DNA of 64,000 bases from Hoplostethus atlanticus (lineage: Eukaryota > Chordata > Actinopteri > Trachichthyiformes > Trachichthyidae): positions 3,603,501 to 3,667,500 of the forward strand of contig JAXDDX010000011.1 in the NCBI GenBank assembly GCA_034670405.1, written 5' to 3'. Shown in pieces: positions 20,701-33,592 of the stretch. Each line of letters starts with the position of its first letter. The stretch's first letter is position 1. The notes under the pieces were generated by a model that was not told the origin of the DNA, ran no database searches, and worked only from the letters and a program-made list of their open reading frames with translations. Position numbers and translations under genes: made by a program.

Positions 20701-23700
20701 AAAAGCCAGAGAATGAGAAAAAGAGATAGAGAGAGAGAGAGAGCAACAGACAGATGAGGGAGTAAACCAGTGAAGTGGGCGTGAAATGAACAAGAGGGAT
20801 TAATGCGGACAAGGACGCTGTGTTAAAGGAGGAATGGCAGTGAGAAAGTGGGTGAGTGTGAAATTAGTTGGGACAGAGGCAGGAATTCTTTGAGGGCTTA
20901 TTTTTCTAAGGCCTTCTACCCCAGTCTCCTGGTTCCACTGCCAATATTGCATCTGTTTCTGAATACGGCAATGACTATGGAAAATCCCCTGGCAGGGAGA
21001 ATCTCCCTCACACACACACACACACAGAGATAGACACACACACACAAACATCTTAAACCTGCAGTACCCTCTGCATATCAGCATTTTGATCTCTTACATA
21101 ACTGACCCTGACCTTTGACCTTTGACACCCGGGCTTGCCCCTTCACGGCCCCTGATTTCATCCAGACCTCCTCAACCACCACATCCTCTCTCTCTCTCTC
21201 CTCGCATGCCTTTCCCCTTCTTACCGCAGGAGCAACCAGCGCTACATGCCGTATCCTACGGTTTTCAACCATAGCACCATAGAATGACAGGCTGGTTCTC
21301 ATTACGGAGCTGCAGTCTAGACTCCCATTCCTCTCCATCCAACAGTTAGCGCCTCGGTTTGCTCAGTTCTCTCTGTGGTCTAGTCCTCATTTCAAACAGG
21401 ACTCATGAGGACCTACTGCAGGTGAGTCAAGAGGAGGGGAGGAAACGAGCCAGGAGTCCACTTCACTTCCCAAAAATCTCCCCCCGGTACTCCTATTGAG
21501 GCTTTCCTGGAAAATGTATCTTTTTTTAATTCTCTTCTTTTTTTTTTTTTTACTCGCCGGACAGGAGGTAAAAAATGCACCCTTGCGGCATTTGCAGCAA
21601 CTACTGACCTCAAGTCTTTTTTCTCTCCTTTCAAAAAACCTTCTGTTGTGATCCAGTCATTTTTTCCATGTCGGTTATCGCTCCTCGTGTTCCATGTGCA
21701 GACCAGTACGCGGCGTTTTAGACAGACGATGAAATATAACAGACCAGAAAGATGGATCCTCCTGGATCCTGCTAAAACATAGCCGTCTGTCTCTTCTGTC
21801 CGCCATGAGTGTCCAATGACTTCATCATGGATCTCATTATGGATGAAATATGAATAAAGGAGTCAGCTGAGAGCAATTTTTCACTGAAAGGAGCGTGGGA
21901 TTATTGAAAAACACTATAAATCAGGTAACAAGTTGCTAGGCAACTGCTGAACACCTGAGTATGTGAAGGCATGACTGTGATTAGTATTTAATTTATTGCC
22001 ACTCAAGCAGGGAAATGTAAGCTGATATAATGGACAGTCACAAGTGCATCACAAGGACAAACGCCTGCGTTCAGCCAAGAGACATCTGCCCGCTTACACC
22101 TCAACTCAATCTGTTTTCCCATATTTCTTGCGTGCACATCTGTCAAAGAGCCTCTGTTGTAAGTGAGATTCTCCCTGACTACCCCAGGGGGAAAAAAATG
22201 TCTGCTGCTGCAAACACAGCCAGCTTTCCATGCTGTGTTGGTCAAGGGTAAGAGGGAAAGATTTGCAGACACAGCTCGCGCTCATGCGTTGGCAGATATG
22301 GAATTGGTAATAGGTTTTATGTCTTGTTCCACCTCAGACGTACTCACGAAGATGTAACTTTGATCGGGATACCACCAGGGTTCAAAGCTGCAACATATCA
22401 GCACAATGTTTGATCTTAATGGTTACCATCGGTGATGTTAAAAGATGCTGTTTTTTTTTACGTTTCTCTCTTCATCTTTCATTGGTGAGGTCATCAACCT
22501 GCCGGAATGGAATGAGTTGCTTTACTGTGCTGCTTCATGTAGAGTATTGATTTTCCAAGTTTTGATTGGCATGTATTGATTACTGATTCGCACATTTGGG
22601 TTGGTAATGGAGTATGGTGTGTGATCAGAGCAGTGCTGTGAATGCTTTCGATTTGATTTGATTGAAAATATTTTTTTTGTCAGTCCAAGGATGTTGGAAA
22701 AGTGTATGTTTTATTTTGAAGTCTGGAAGGAATACTGTCGCTACCTGAGCTTCTTCTGTCTTCCTGTCACAACATTGTAAGTTTTGACTGTTTGTGTCAA
22801 TTACAGGCCACCGTAAGCAGGGACATGGATGTGTTGATGTTGTTGCAATTGTTCACCGATAGAGGTCATAGATTGCTTAATCCAATAAATCCAATAAAGT
22901 CTATCATTTATTCAATTTAGTTCAATCTCTTTATCCCCACACCATAGATTTACTTTCAATAAAGTTCATTCTTTTACTCTGAAATGCTGTCTTGTCCACA
23001 ACTGTCCCACCTGTAACTTATTCAGGGACTTCACCTCGAACATGAACATGGCGCCGTCCTCCCCGCGTGTTACACTCGACCTTTAACCGCCGAATCGATT
23101 CCAAAGTTTCCAGATATAGTTGCAAATTCCTATTTCAACATGTGTGCTGCAGTGTTATGTGGATAGATCAGAATTGTTCTTTACATACAGTCACCAAGAA
23201 ACAGATGTACTGTATAAAGAAAGAAACTACCAACCTTGACTTTATACTAACGAGCCCTGTGAACGTGGATGGAGGCCAGATTTGTGATGTTTTCATCCCA
23301 AAACACATCAAACATCTGGCTCTTTTTCAGACTAACTCGTACATCAATCGATCTGATTCATGCACAAAACCTTCAACGCACTAAATCTTTTTAATAGGTA
23401 GATTGAAGACCAGTCCAACCCCCCCTTTTACCCCTTGTTCTCCTTCCTCCACTTCTCAATTTACAATGATCTCCGGTTTTCGTTATTAAATTCAGTAAAT
23501 CCTCAGAGCACATGGTGGTTTCATGGCCACCAGGACTCTTCGCTGGTGTCTCCTGAGTAGGAAACCAAAGAGAAACCAAACCACAGGCAGACAGGCACCT
23601 TAATGGATACCTGGAAACGACAGGGGGAAGGATTTTTCAGTTTTAAAAGTTCATGGAAGTTGCTTGTTGTGAGGGGACGACTGAAGACAGCTCTCGCAGA

Positions 23701-25826
23701 CAGCTTTACGTTTTTAAAAACAGAATAAAACGGGACCAGTGAGGCCTAACCTGGTTAAATCCATAAATTCGCTGTCATCATTTCAGTCCGACCCAGAGGG
23801 ACAGCTCCCTCGTGAAACAGGAAGTGGAGTCTACAGCACATGGCAGCACCTTATGGCATTATAATATCCTGTCTCTGAGCACCCTCCCGATTCCCTCAAT
23901 TTTTTCCCCCAATAAAAGTGCTCTCTTCCCCTCTGACATCCTGTGTGCCGGGCCAAGGAGGATCTGCCGAGCGCTGACTCTCACCAAAGGATGAGAGAAG
24001 ACGGCCAAATCCTGACAGAAAAACATCTCAGTTGTCTTGATTAAATCCAATGGGATTATGGCCTCGGGATCCAAAAGGCTTAATTGCCAAGATGAATAAT
24101 ACAGAAATGGAGAAGGCAGCTCCAGAAATGATGGCCAACTCAAGACGGGGATGGAGGGGGAGAAAAAGAGAGAGAGCAAACACACTTGCCGTTTCATGTG
24201 CACAATGTAAGCATGCATGCACCAACATGCGCACTCATGCACGCGCACACATGCACGCACCAATACTTCCGGGACGACTTCGAATGAGGTGGCATGTGCA
24301 CGGCTCACATGCTGGCCTTTCACTTGCAAGCTTCAAAGGCCGCCCCGGTGCTTCGCAAGCCCGTAAACCGATCCAGGGGTGATGTTTTATGAGTATAAAT
24401 CTCTCTGCATGGCCTATGATTTTGCAATCACGGTCCATTTTATGGATACAGGAATCTGCGGTCTACAATCTGTGTCCTCATTAGAACTCGCTGGCAGCAA
24501 GGACAGCATCTCATTTTTTTCTCTGTCTCTGTCTTTTTTTTATTTTTATTTTTAAGGCTGTCGAGGGAGGAGGGATGTTTGGACACATCCCATCACATCA
24601 TTCTGGCTTATTTTAGAAGAGTCAGTGATCTCAGTGTCAATCTTGGATCAATCCCATGTGAACCCAAATGACCCCCAAGAAGAAGCCACACACAGTCACA
24701 CCCTCGCTCTTCAACCATCTTTGTCTCTCAATCTGTCGTTAAATGTGGAGACATGTAATCATACATACACATACATACACATTTCTTCAACTGTAAAATA
24801 TGTTCAAAGAAATGAAACACTAACAGAGGCACACCAGACCCTTTGGGATCTGCTGAACTATATAGGCCTCTTCTCTGTTCGAGCCCTCCAGGGTCCTTCT
24901 CTGCCTGCCTGACATCTCCATGATAAATGAAACACCCTGCTTGGCTGAGTCACAGGACAAGGTATCTAGCTGCCCCAGCCCCGCTGACATGTCTGGTTCA
25001 CTGGCTCTCAATGCCCAGTGGAGAGCTCCTTCTCTCGGGCTCGGGGGCACCAAAACGGGTGCCCTGAATTTTGCTCCATCGCCCTCTTTGCCGGGAACAA
25101 TGGAGGACCAGAGATGGAAAGTCCCTACCTCCCTTTTGTTGACACTCCATTTCAATAGCTTAGGGACACCTTTGTGAGGGCTGAGAGTCTACGTGCTGTA
25201 GCCTAGAAATGTGCTGACGAAGCTTCAGGGCTTGGGGAGGCAGAGAGGAGATTCTTGTGGCTGATAATGAGCTTTGAGCTAAATGACAACTATCAATCTT
25301 TCACCACAGGGTCTTGCTGTGGAAACGACAGAGACCAAATGGAAGCCGAACAAGGTTTGCAACTTCAAATGATTTGAGCGTCCAATCTAAACTGACACGA
25401 TGAAGAGAACTGAATTGACAGAAAATTATGAAAATATTAGCGTCAAAGGAAATTATAGTTTCAGTTTCAGTGTCAACAGTTTCGACCCAACATCAACCCA
25501 GAGCGGCACAGCGAATGGCAGGAGTCTGAGTAAGTAATAGGGCTCTATTTTTGAGAGTCAGTGTGTTTTTTCTCTCTCTCGGCCGCCCTGCATTTATCGC
25601 TGGAATTTCGGAGCAACATTAACAGTGTTTTGCGAGGGACGGCGCGGCGTTTCCAGGCCATAACTTGGGACGCAGCGAAGAACACAGTATGGGATGGGCG
25701 CGCGCTTCCCGGGCTGACAATGAAAATAAGGACGCGAGACGAACCCGCACGTCTCGCTGCATGCTTGTGTGGCTCCTGCTGAGAAACCACACCACCAGCG
25801 GACCTCGTATTCATTTCCTATGAAGT

Positions 25827-25872
<46 letters not shown>

Positions 25873-28140
25873 AATAAAACAGATTGTCTTCTTCGTTGCG
25901 GTTGAAGGTCCTTCCTAACAGTGATCCGGTATTAAGAACACGTGTTAAAACATCACCCGGGACGTTTCTTTCTCTGTGCTTGTTGTGGATGTGGATACTG
26001 TAATAAGGGGTTTTATATCATCACGAGCTTGATGAAGACTCATGAATTAAACATACTTGAATGGACATGTGCATGTGTAGGAGTGCGGGTGTGCGCAGTC
26101 ACATTTTTGTTGGTATATGCATGAAAATAGTTTTCAGGGCAGAGCACTTCTGAGAAAGTGACAAAGTGAGAAAGAAGAGAGAGAGAGAGAGAGAGGTTTG
26201 GGGAGGAGTGAGACATTTTCCCCATATTTTCCCCCTCTTTCCTTCCAGAGGTTAAAGAAACTCTATCCTGAGTGAGTTCCCTCTCTTTTTTTATGAATTG
26301 TGGAAGAAGGAAATATTTTTTGGCACGCCCCAAATTTTAGAGAGGAAAAGTAGGCCACATATAGAAGTGCCATCATCCTATAAAGGGGAAGGCTTCTTCT
26401 TCTGTTTTCAAAGGCTGGCGAAGCCTCCCCACTGAATCTATTCAAGTCTGTGTGCTTGTGTTCATAGCACTGATACAAAGAAATCCATGCAGTCTGAAGC
26501 CAGTTTTCATTACTGCATCCCACAGCCATTGTACTGCAGCTTGTTCCTGGGTATGCAACTAACACTACAAGTCAAAATAATATATTATTTATTAGATACT
26601 TTATGAAGCGGCGCCATGCCAGCAGAGAACGTTGAGTTATAGTGTGCTGCCCATTTTGTAACATTTGATTAATTAAGAAACCTAAAATCCCAAATAGGAT
26701 TAACTATTTGACCTAAGTGATAATACAGTACAATATATCCGAGCTGGTGCTGGTTCCAGTCTCAGGTCAAAGAAAATTCTGAGTAATTCAAAGATTGGAG
26801 TCTGATCACTGGCCAGAGGCACTCGTGAGTTGTGATGTCCACTGCAAACCGGTCCACCTCCAGACTATGACACCAACCTCCAGGAAAAGGGAGAGACCTC
26901 TGGAATTTGATGTTCGTACCGGCCAACTGGCCGGGCTAATCGCTGACAGAGGAGCCGATTGGCTGACACGAGACGAGATGAAACAGCTGGGAGCGATTTG
27001 GACAGATACTTGTCCTTGATAGAAGTTTGTGGGGAATTTCCCTTCTTGAACATACAACGCACACTCAAAAAAGTCACACCACACTGACATGGCCACAAAT
27101 GAGCACCCCTGAAGTTTCAAGTTGCACATATTACATCGTCGATGTAGAGCATCTTTTAGGATGAGAAAGATAAGAGGATACTCCAAAGATCAATTTTGAA
27201 AGATACTACCATTAAAATCTGTTCAAATGTCAAATACTAGGCAAGGTAATCAGTGTAATACATGACAACCGGGACCTTTATAAGTCCTTGTTTCATGATT
27301 CAATGCCATATACAAATCTTTTCATTTATCACTGAAAATACACTTGACTCTAAAAGGTTCTAGGAAAGAAAAAGGAGGGCACAGAACTCAATGAACCGCT
27401 GAGCAGCTGAAGCAGGAAACCTTGGAAAACACTGCCACCTTTTGGTTAGACGGTTACCAAGGTTCCCTCCGCGGGCCTGACTTCTCCATGACTTTTTCAG
27501 TGGAGCAGAACATTTAGGACTTAAAACTGAAATTACTTCCTGGCATTGGTATACTGCTTTTCAGATCAGAAAGGTTCTAGGAGGTATGAGCAATCTGGTT
27601 TACACTACTAGGCCAAACAGGGCGTACACATATTAAGTTACTAAATTTCCTCCTAACACAAATGTTTGTACTTCTTATTAGCTAGAGTTGATTTATCAGA
27701 GGTATGGTTTCTGAACAAGCAGTTTTTTCAACTGTGTTCTGGCAACCCTCCTTGGCCTTGCTGTAGAAAAATGTGAAAATAGTCTAAATTAAATAACAGC
27801 TGATAACGATTGTGTAATGCGATGAGCATAGACACACCCAGGAAGAGTTCTGTAAAGTGAGCCGTTTGCAGAATTAGAAAACTCTTACATGCTTCACCAT
27901 TTCCCAACTGTGACACACTTCCCAAAACTATGATACTCTGCAAATTCCATAACCAGTGTGAAAACGTTGTGGTTTGTTTTAACCTCCATACTGAACTGTT
28001 GACATCATCCACAGTCCAGTATTTGGTATTTTTACCCTCCCTCACTCTTTAATAATAAAAACAGATTTACAAAGGTGCCAAAGTGCTTGGGTCGTCTCCA
28101 TCATGGTATGAATTGAAAAACAAACACCAATCGTAAAGCT
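17721..28140. other. Intergenic, no gene seen
   Basis: About 10 kb with scattered microsatellites: CAGA at 18912-18936, CTGG at 19679-19700, TG at 20395-20418, TG at 25827-25870 and AG near 26178. No supportable exon, RNA gene or intact mobile element was recognised on either strand. Conserved non-coding elements could be present but cannot be judged from one sequence. Confidence 0.5.
25827..25870. repeat. (TG)n microsatellite
   Basis: About 20 TG/GT units in the intergenic region. Confidence 0.95.
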
Positions 28141-28162
28141 GGTACAATTCCAATCCTATCAT

Positions 28163-28168
28163 TTTATT
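28163..28168 (-). promoter_or_regulatory. sod2: Polyadenylation signal of sod2
   Basis: TTTATT on the plus strand is AATAAA on the minus strand, about 240 bases past the sod2 stop codon. Confidence 0.55.
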
Positions 28169-28403
28169 ATTTTATACATCAAAAACATTCGTTGCAATGA
28201 CAACTGATATTGGTGCAACAAACACAGCTCACCACACTGAATATGCATTCTGGTTATCTGATACCTAGTATATGTATGGCAGCAAGCGTTTGGGTGTGAG
28301 TAATAAAAGCCGGCCTCGCTGTGAAAGAGACATTTTTGTGCGCTCTTGACGTCAAGTTTGGAGGTTGGGAGCAGAGCTGGGATAGTGTTTTGGGGATTAG
28401 AGT

Positions 28404-30640
28404 CTACTTTTTGGCGGTCTGGAGACGTTCGCTGACATTCTCCCAGTTGATGATATTCCAGATGGCCTTAACATAGTCTGGCCGGACGTTCTTGTACTGA
28501 AGGTAGTAGGCATGCTCCCATACGTCGATACCAAGGAGGGGGATGAGACCTGTGGACCAGAGGAAACATAATGATACTGCCAACTCTGTCTAATCTGTGG
28601 CATTTTACTGGGGACAATGAGAGAAAGACATGCGACATAGAAAGAGGGTCATTTCTCGTTTCTAGGCCATAGCCATTAGCCGCTGACCTGTGGTTCCCTG
28701 CAGGGGGTCCTGGTTAGAGCAGGCAACGACGCGAAGCCTTCCACCCTCCTTGTCATAGCTCAGCCAGCCCCAGCCTGAGCCCTGCACTGCCACTGTGGCA
28801 GCAGACATCTTCTCCTTCATCTTCTGGAAGGAACCAAAGTCTCGCTTGATGGCCTCCATCAGCTCTCCTACAAGTGAGACACAGGCAGCTGCTTGACTGC
28901 AAGGCTTCACATAAACAGCCTTAAGTCTACTCCACTTGCATATTTCGTTTACCAGTCAACCAAATAGCAATTGAAAAGTCATTATTCCTAAATTTTGAAA
29001 ATTCATTCTTATGCGTTTTCAAAAAGAATATGTATTTATAATAATAAATAATATTAAATAAATAAATATGTATTTTAATAAGTATTAGCTAACTTCATTA
29101 TAACCCCCCAGTAAGTGGTCTTAATCCGTGAGCCATGGAGGGCCAAGAGGCAGCAGGTTTTCGTTCCAAACAAACACTACAGATTAGTTGATTAATGATT
29201 AGTTGAAGGTGTGCTAAGTAGTGGAAACAGCGATTGGTTGGAATGAAAACCTCTAGACTCTTGGCCCAGCATGGCACACGGCTTGAGACCATTGCCTTAC
29301 ATTAACAGTACACAAAAAGGATGAAGGAGGGAAAGACATCATCATGTGAGTTTCTGCCTCACCCTGTGGCTCCCCTCCACCACTTGGGGAGAGGTTTGTC
29401 CAGAAGATGGTGTGGTTGACGTGGCCTCCTCCGTTGAACTTCAGAGCCGGCTGGAGGGCAACCTGTGCTGTCACATCTCCTGAAATACAAACCAAATACA
29501 TCCAGGAGAATCAGCAGTATACTGTCATCAATGATTGTGACAGTGAATGTTTGGTACACAAATTACTAATAGAAATCCAGGGTTTGATATAAATGTGACA
29601 CAAATGTCATGCATACATCAGAAACAAAAAATGGAGGTACTCCTTGATGACTCAAGAGTCCTTCTTGACACTATCTATTACGTTAACATTTGATATAGAT
29701 TACTTCATGTGAGTTCTTTGTTCGTACCCTTCGCCAGTGCCTCCTGATACTTCTCCTCTGTAATGTTCAGGTTGTTAACGTAGGTGGCATGGTGCTTGCT
29801 GTGGTGCAGCTGCATTATCTCTGCGTTGATGTGGGGCTCCAGGGCACCATAGTCGTAGGTCAGGTCAGGGAGCGTGTGCTTCTGCCTCGATGCAGCTACC
29901 TGGTTTATGGCTTGGCTCAGGCACGCTGTGCACCTGGAATAAAGAGAGGAAATCCTTCAAACATGCCATCACAAACAAGCCTGTTGAGCCTATTAGTCAG
30001 GTTTAGAGTAGCCAAAGAGCAACTGAAGAGAGGTTGACATATGCATGATTGAGAATAAATACTTAATGCATACCAATCCAGAACGTAGATGTGTGGCGAG
30101 GCAAATCATTTTTAAGTCACAATTGATCCCTGTGGCTATAAAGTGGCTAAAAAGCGCTAAAAGCAAGCTAGGTTTATCAACTGCACCAGTCTTGAGTAAC
30201 TGTCCTGAGGTGACTGACCAACGTTTCACACTTGGATTCAGGGTTACGTAGTTAGATAACGTTACTAGCTAAGAGTGACAGAAAGAATGTAGCTGCGCAT
30301 GTCGAGGTGGGAGTCTGGGTATAGCAAACTTGTGCATATAGTATACAAAGAATAAAGGCCATGGATGCACGGGCGTGCCTTACTTCAACAAATTCATTTT
30401 CATTAGCTAACTTATTAGCTGGATAAAAACGCCACAAGCTAACCTAACTATGCTGCTAGGCAACGATAGCAACCTAGCTCGCTAGCGTTGAACAAGCAAG
30501 TGTCTGTCTCAACTTCATGAACGGCTATAGCTAACAAGCTGCAGTTGTCCTCGTTTCCTCTGTACTTGAAACAGAATAATCACACTAGTTGCTAAGTTGA
30601 TATCAGTTTACCTGCGTATCTGACCAACTCTGCTTAGCAT
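28404..30640 (-). CDS. sod2: Mitochondrial manganese superoxide dismutase
   Basis: Converts superoxide to hydrogen peroxide and oxygen in the mitochondrial matrix. Five exons (minus): 30640-30612 (coding part), 29933-29728, 29479-29363, 28867-28688, 28549-28404 (TAG). Phases all match; 225 residues, normal for fish. Start: three in-frame ATGs at 30655, 30646 and 30640; the third is chosen because it gives [10 protein letters not shown], the usual fish start, with A at -3. The N-terminus is an arginine-rich mitochondrial targeting leader before [18 protein letters not shown]. Metal ligands are all present: His in YGALEPHI, His in [11 protein letters not shown], Asp and His in DVWEH. The glutamine and tryptophans around VQGSGWGW and the tail [19 protein letters not shown] are conserved. 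Neighbours fndc1 and wtap match the mammalian locus. Confidence 0.97.
29115..29292. repeat. Foldback (long inverted repeat) element in sod2 intron 3
   Basis: Left arm 29115-29175 and right arm 29234-29292 are imperfect reverse complements of roughly 60 bases (shared cores CCATGGAGGGCCAAGAG versus CCATGCTGGGCCAAGAG in matching orientation; GGTTTTCATTCCA at the inner ends), with a ~58-base centre. This is the form of a small non-autonomous DNA transposon or foldback repeat. No coding capacity and no clear target-site duplication. Confidence 0.7.
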
Positions 30641-30655
30641 GTTCATATTGCTCAT

Positions 30656-31420
30656 GTGCAGGCTCAAATACACTGATACTGCCCTTGAATAAGTCTATTT
30701 CAACTTGACCGCGAAGGACCATACCATTATCACTACGTGGGGGTGTATCTAAGAGTGTGCGGAAATTAAATAAACCTTCGGCACTATAAGTTACATACTA
30801 CCCATGATATTATACACAAATGATGACTTAAACCAGTTGTTATCCAAATAGTGAGATATATTGAAATATCTATACATATTTTAGATAATGTATTTTATTC
30901 GTGCTCCTCTTATATACATTTTCCCATTCACCCCTTCGTACTGGTTCTGCATGGCCTTTACAAAAGTTCATCAGATTATCAAGAGTCGAGCAGGACTGTT
31001 TTTGTATTTTTGGAAATGAATTGGTTATGCCTTATAAAATTTAATTTCACATACTGGTCAAACTTTTTTATTTTATATGGAAGACCATAACTCTTTACAA
31101 TAACTTCATGATAAAATAATTAATACATACTACATAACACAATATGGCCAGAAAACGCAATTAAAAATACGAATAGACTGATTTTAGCACAATTTTAAAA
31201 ACTGTCAACAAAGTAAGTAATCATGTGAGCTTCTGACCCGCCCCTTAAGAGGAGGCAGTGCCAAAGATGATCTATATGTTGGAAGATGTATCACTCAATA
31301 GTAAAATGCTGGCCCATCTTCCCGTCTGAAAAACGGGCCGTTATCATTCGCGCATGCGCAATTTTGACAAGCACACTATAGCCGTTGCCTTAGCAAACAG
31401 ACCGTAGAGGGATGGAATAA
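30656..31420. other. sod2 upstream and intergenic region
   Basis: AT-rich sequence upstream of sod2. No coding exon seen. An NRF1-type palindrome lies at 31348-31361. Confidence 0.5.
31348..31361. promoter_or_regulatory. NRF1-like palindromic site
   Basis: TCGCGCATGCGCAA fits the NRF1 consensus (YGCGCATGCGCR). It lies ~700 bases upstream of the sod2 start and ~1.6 kb before wtap. NRF1 commonly controls nuclear genes for mitochondrial proteins; use here is inference. Confidence 0.4.
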
Positions 31421-32155
31421 TGCACAAAGTGACTGTTATGTCAGTCTTTGACTTTCTGCTAGGCTATTTGCATTCCAAGAAGCGGGAAAGACACACAGCC
31501 CTGCAGCCTCACATACTGTGGTCTGCCAGTCAGGTAGTCTATAATCCAGGTCACCAAGGGGCCATCCACCTTGCATTTTCCGAAGTTTATCTCCCAGGAG
31601 TATGGGCTGAATGGTGATGAAAGCACTGGGGAAATCAAAAAACTTGATCCTCACAGTGCTGCCCACCCTGTCCAGATGGGAGTGGGCCCGATGAAGCAGG
31701 TAGATGATGGCATCCTCTACTCAATGTTTGCCTGGTAGGCAAACTGTATGGGGTTCCAGTCCTTCCTTTACCAGGGGACTGGGGTGAGCCAGCATGAGCC
31801 TTTCAAGGGTCTTCATGATGTGGGAAGTCAACGCCGCAGGTCTGTAATCGTTCAAGACACTGGGAGTGGGACGCCCTTTCTTAGGCACAGGGACCAAGCA
31901 GGAAGTCTTCCACAACAGTGGGACCCTTTCAAGGCTCAGGCTCAGGTTGAAGATGTGCTGGAGTACTCCACACAGCTGGTCCGCACATGCCTTGAGGAGC
32001 CCTGGTTTGATACCATCAGGGCCTGCTGCCTTGCCTGCATGGAGCTTCTTCAGCTGCCTCTTCACCTGGTCAGATGTGATGCGGATGTATGGTTGTGTTG
32101 GGGTTGAGAATCCAGGGGGGAAGGGAAGAGAATATGCACTGAAACTGAAATTCAC
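31421..32155 (-). mobile_element. Decayed non-LTR retrotransposon fragment (reverse transcriptase)
   Basis: Minus-strand frame 32155-31721 has the N-terminal part of a LINE-type reverse transcriptase: a GPDGI motif and LVPVPKKGR..LNDYRPAALTS, typical of jockey/CR1/Rex-like elements. It ends in a stop at 31721-31723. Similarity resumes in another frame (31666-31436) with an FFDFPSAF-like motif A region. The polymerase motif with the catalytic aspartate pair and the endonuclease domain are absent, so it is a dead 5'- and 3'-truncated copy. Confidence 0.8.
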
Positions 32156-32899
32156 GCAAATATGTTTCTAATAGCACGATTATTTTAAAATCACCCTAAG
32201 GGGAGACATTAGAAGAAAGGAAATTAGATATTTACCTCTAAAAGCATTTATTGACTTCATATTTCTACATAGAACCTTGACTTATATTGAGGTGGTTGGA
32301 GTTTCAAGTTGTTCTGCAGCCAGCCAGTAGAGGGACTGTCTTTCTTAATACTTCCACATTGGCTTCAAAAGCCAAGGCACAGTTTTGGCCCCTGAAACAT
32401 ATTTTTTTCTCAAAAACTGCTCATTACAAGATTGATCTTTTTAATGGAACATACGTTTTAAAAGCGTGTGGTCAATTTAGCCCCTGCAGCAAGTTTTTAA
32501 ACCGATTTCATAGTGTAATTTACTCGATTGCATTGATTTATTTAGTTTAATTAACCTGGCATTTTGTTGAATAAAGTTAGATTTAGTTGAATGAGGTGTA
32601 ATGAATAGATTTGTTAATTTTACTTCAGGTAAACCTGTACCTGTACCATTGCTATTATGCAGCTCATACAATAGCAGGTCGTGCACATACGTTTATACTT
32701 TGTTACCACGAATACTTTTCCCCCGCGCCGTGCATTGCAATGTCCTTTGTGGTACCCGGAAATAGCGGCAGAGTGAGAGCTCTTTCTTTGTACTCCGTCT
32801 CTGCACAGCTCTGCAGCAAGGCGAGTACAGGCGCAGGACGGCCGCGGCTTAGGGGGTTGCAGCTGCCATATCTTCTTCCTTCGCTGATGAGGATGATGA

Positions 32900-33029
32900 T
32901 GGTGATGATGGCGACTGTACCGAGACGAGGCAGCAACATTTAGTTACATAGCAAACTGTAGAGTGGGTAATATTTTGCGTGCGGGATATTGAAGCCGAGA
33001 GGTTCTGAAAATCGAAAGAAACTGGTCGG
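32900..33029 (+). other. wtap: Probable 5' non-coding exon and promoter of wtap
   Basis: GC/CpG-richer region (about 32740-33560). A good donor at 33030 (GGTCGG|GTAAGT form) could join to the acceptor at 33583-33584 just before the wtap ATG. The exon start is not determinable. Confidence 0.5.
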
Positions 33030-33592
33030 GTAAGTGTTGTGATGGCGCTGCGATATGCAGCCGCGAGCCCGCTAGTTTCAGGAAAAGGAGCGCAAGGGAG
33101 GGAGTATTTTCCTTCACCGCCATTTTGTGATAACAAGAAGCTGAAAACAGAGCCAAGACTTGCATGCTGCTTGGCCGATCGTTTAGGCAAACTCGTAAAT
33201 CAACATTATACATTCACAGCCTCAATTTAGTTGGCTTACCGGTGGTAAATGTTATTAGCGGCCGACAGTAGGCTAACGTTAGCTAGCTAGGTGACAGTTA
33301 TTTTTTAATATCTAGCTTCTAACCACGGCTACCTGCCACACCAGCTCGGCGCGGGCGCTTTTATTAACCAGTAACGTTCATTTATATGGTCAGTACACTG
33401 GTTTAGATATTATTTCTCACAACACTTTATCAACCATGTATTCAGCTATCTGGCAAGGCGTATTAGTGTTTAGTGCGTGTGGACATTCAGCGCGGCCACG
33501 GTAAACCACAAGATGCTGCAGTCGTTTTTAGCGCACGTGCCACACAGCTGGGTTTAACAAGAAATCTTTCATCTTCCCTTTCAGAGTTCAGA

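Noticed and set aside
31281-31410. RFX X-box (GTTGCC..GCAAAC)
   Set aside because: The right half-site has an extra base relative to the consensus; too weak to report.
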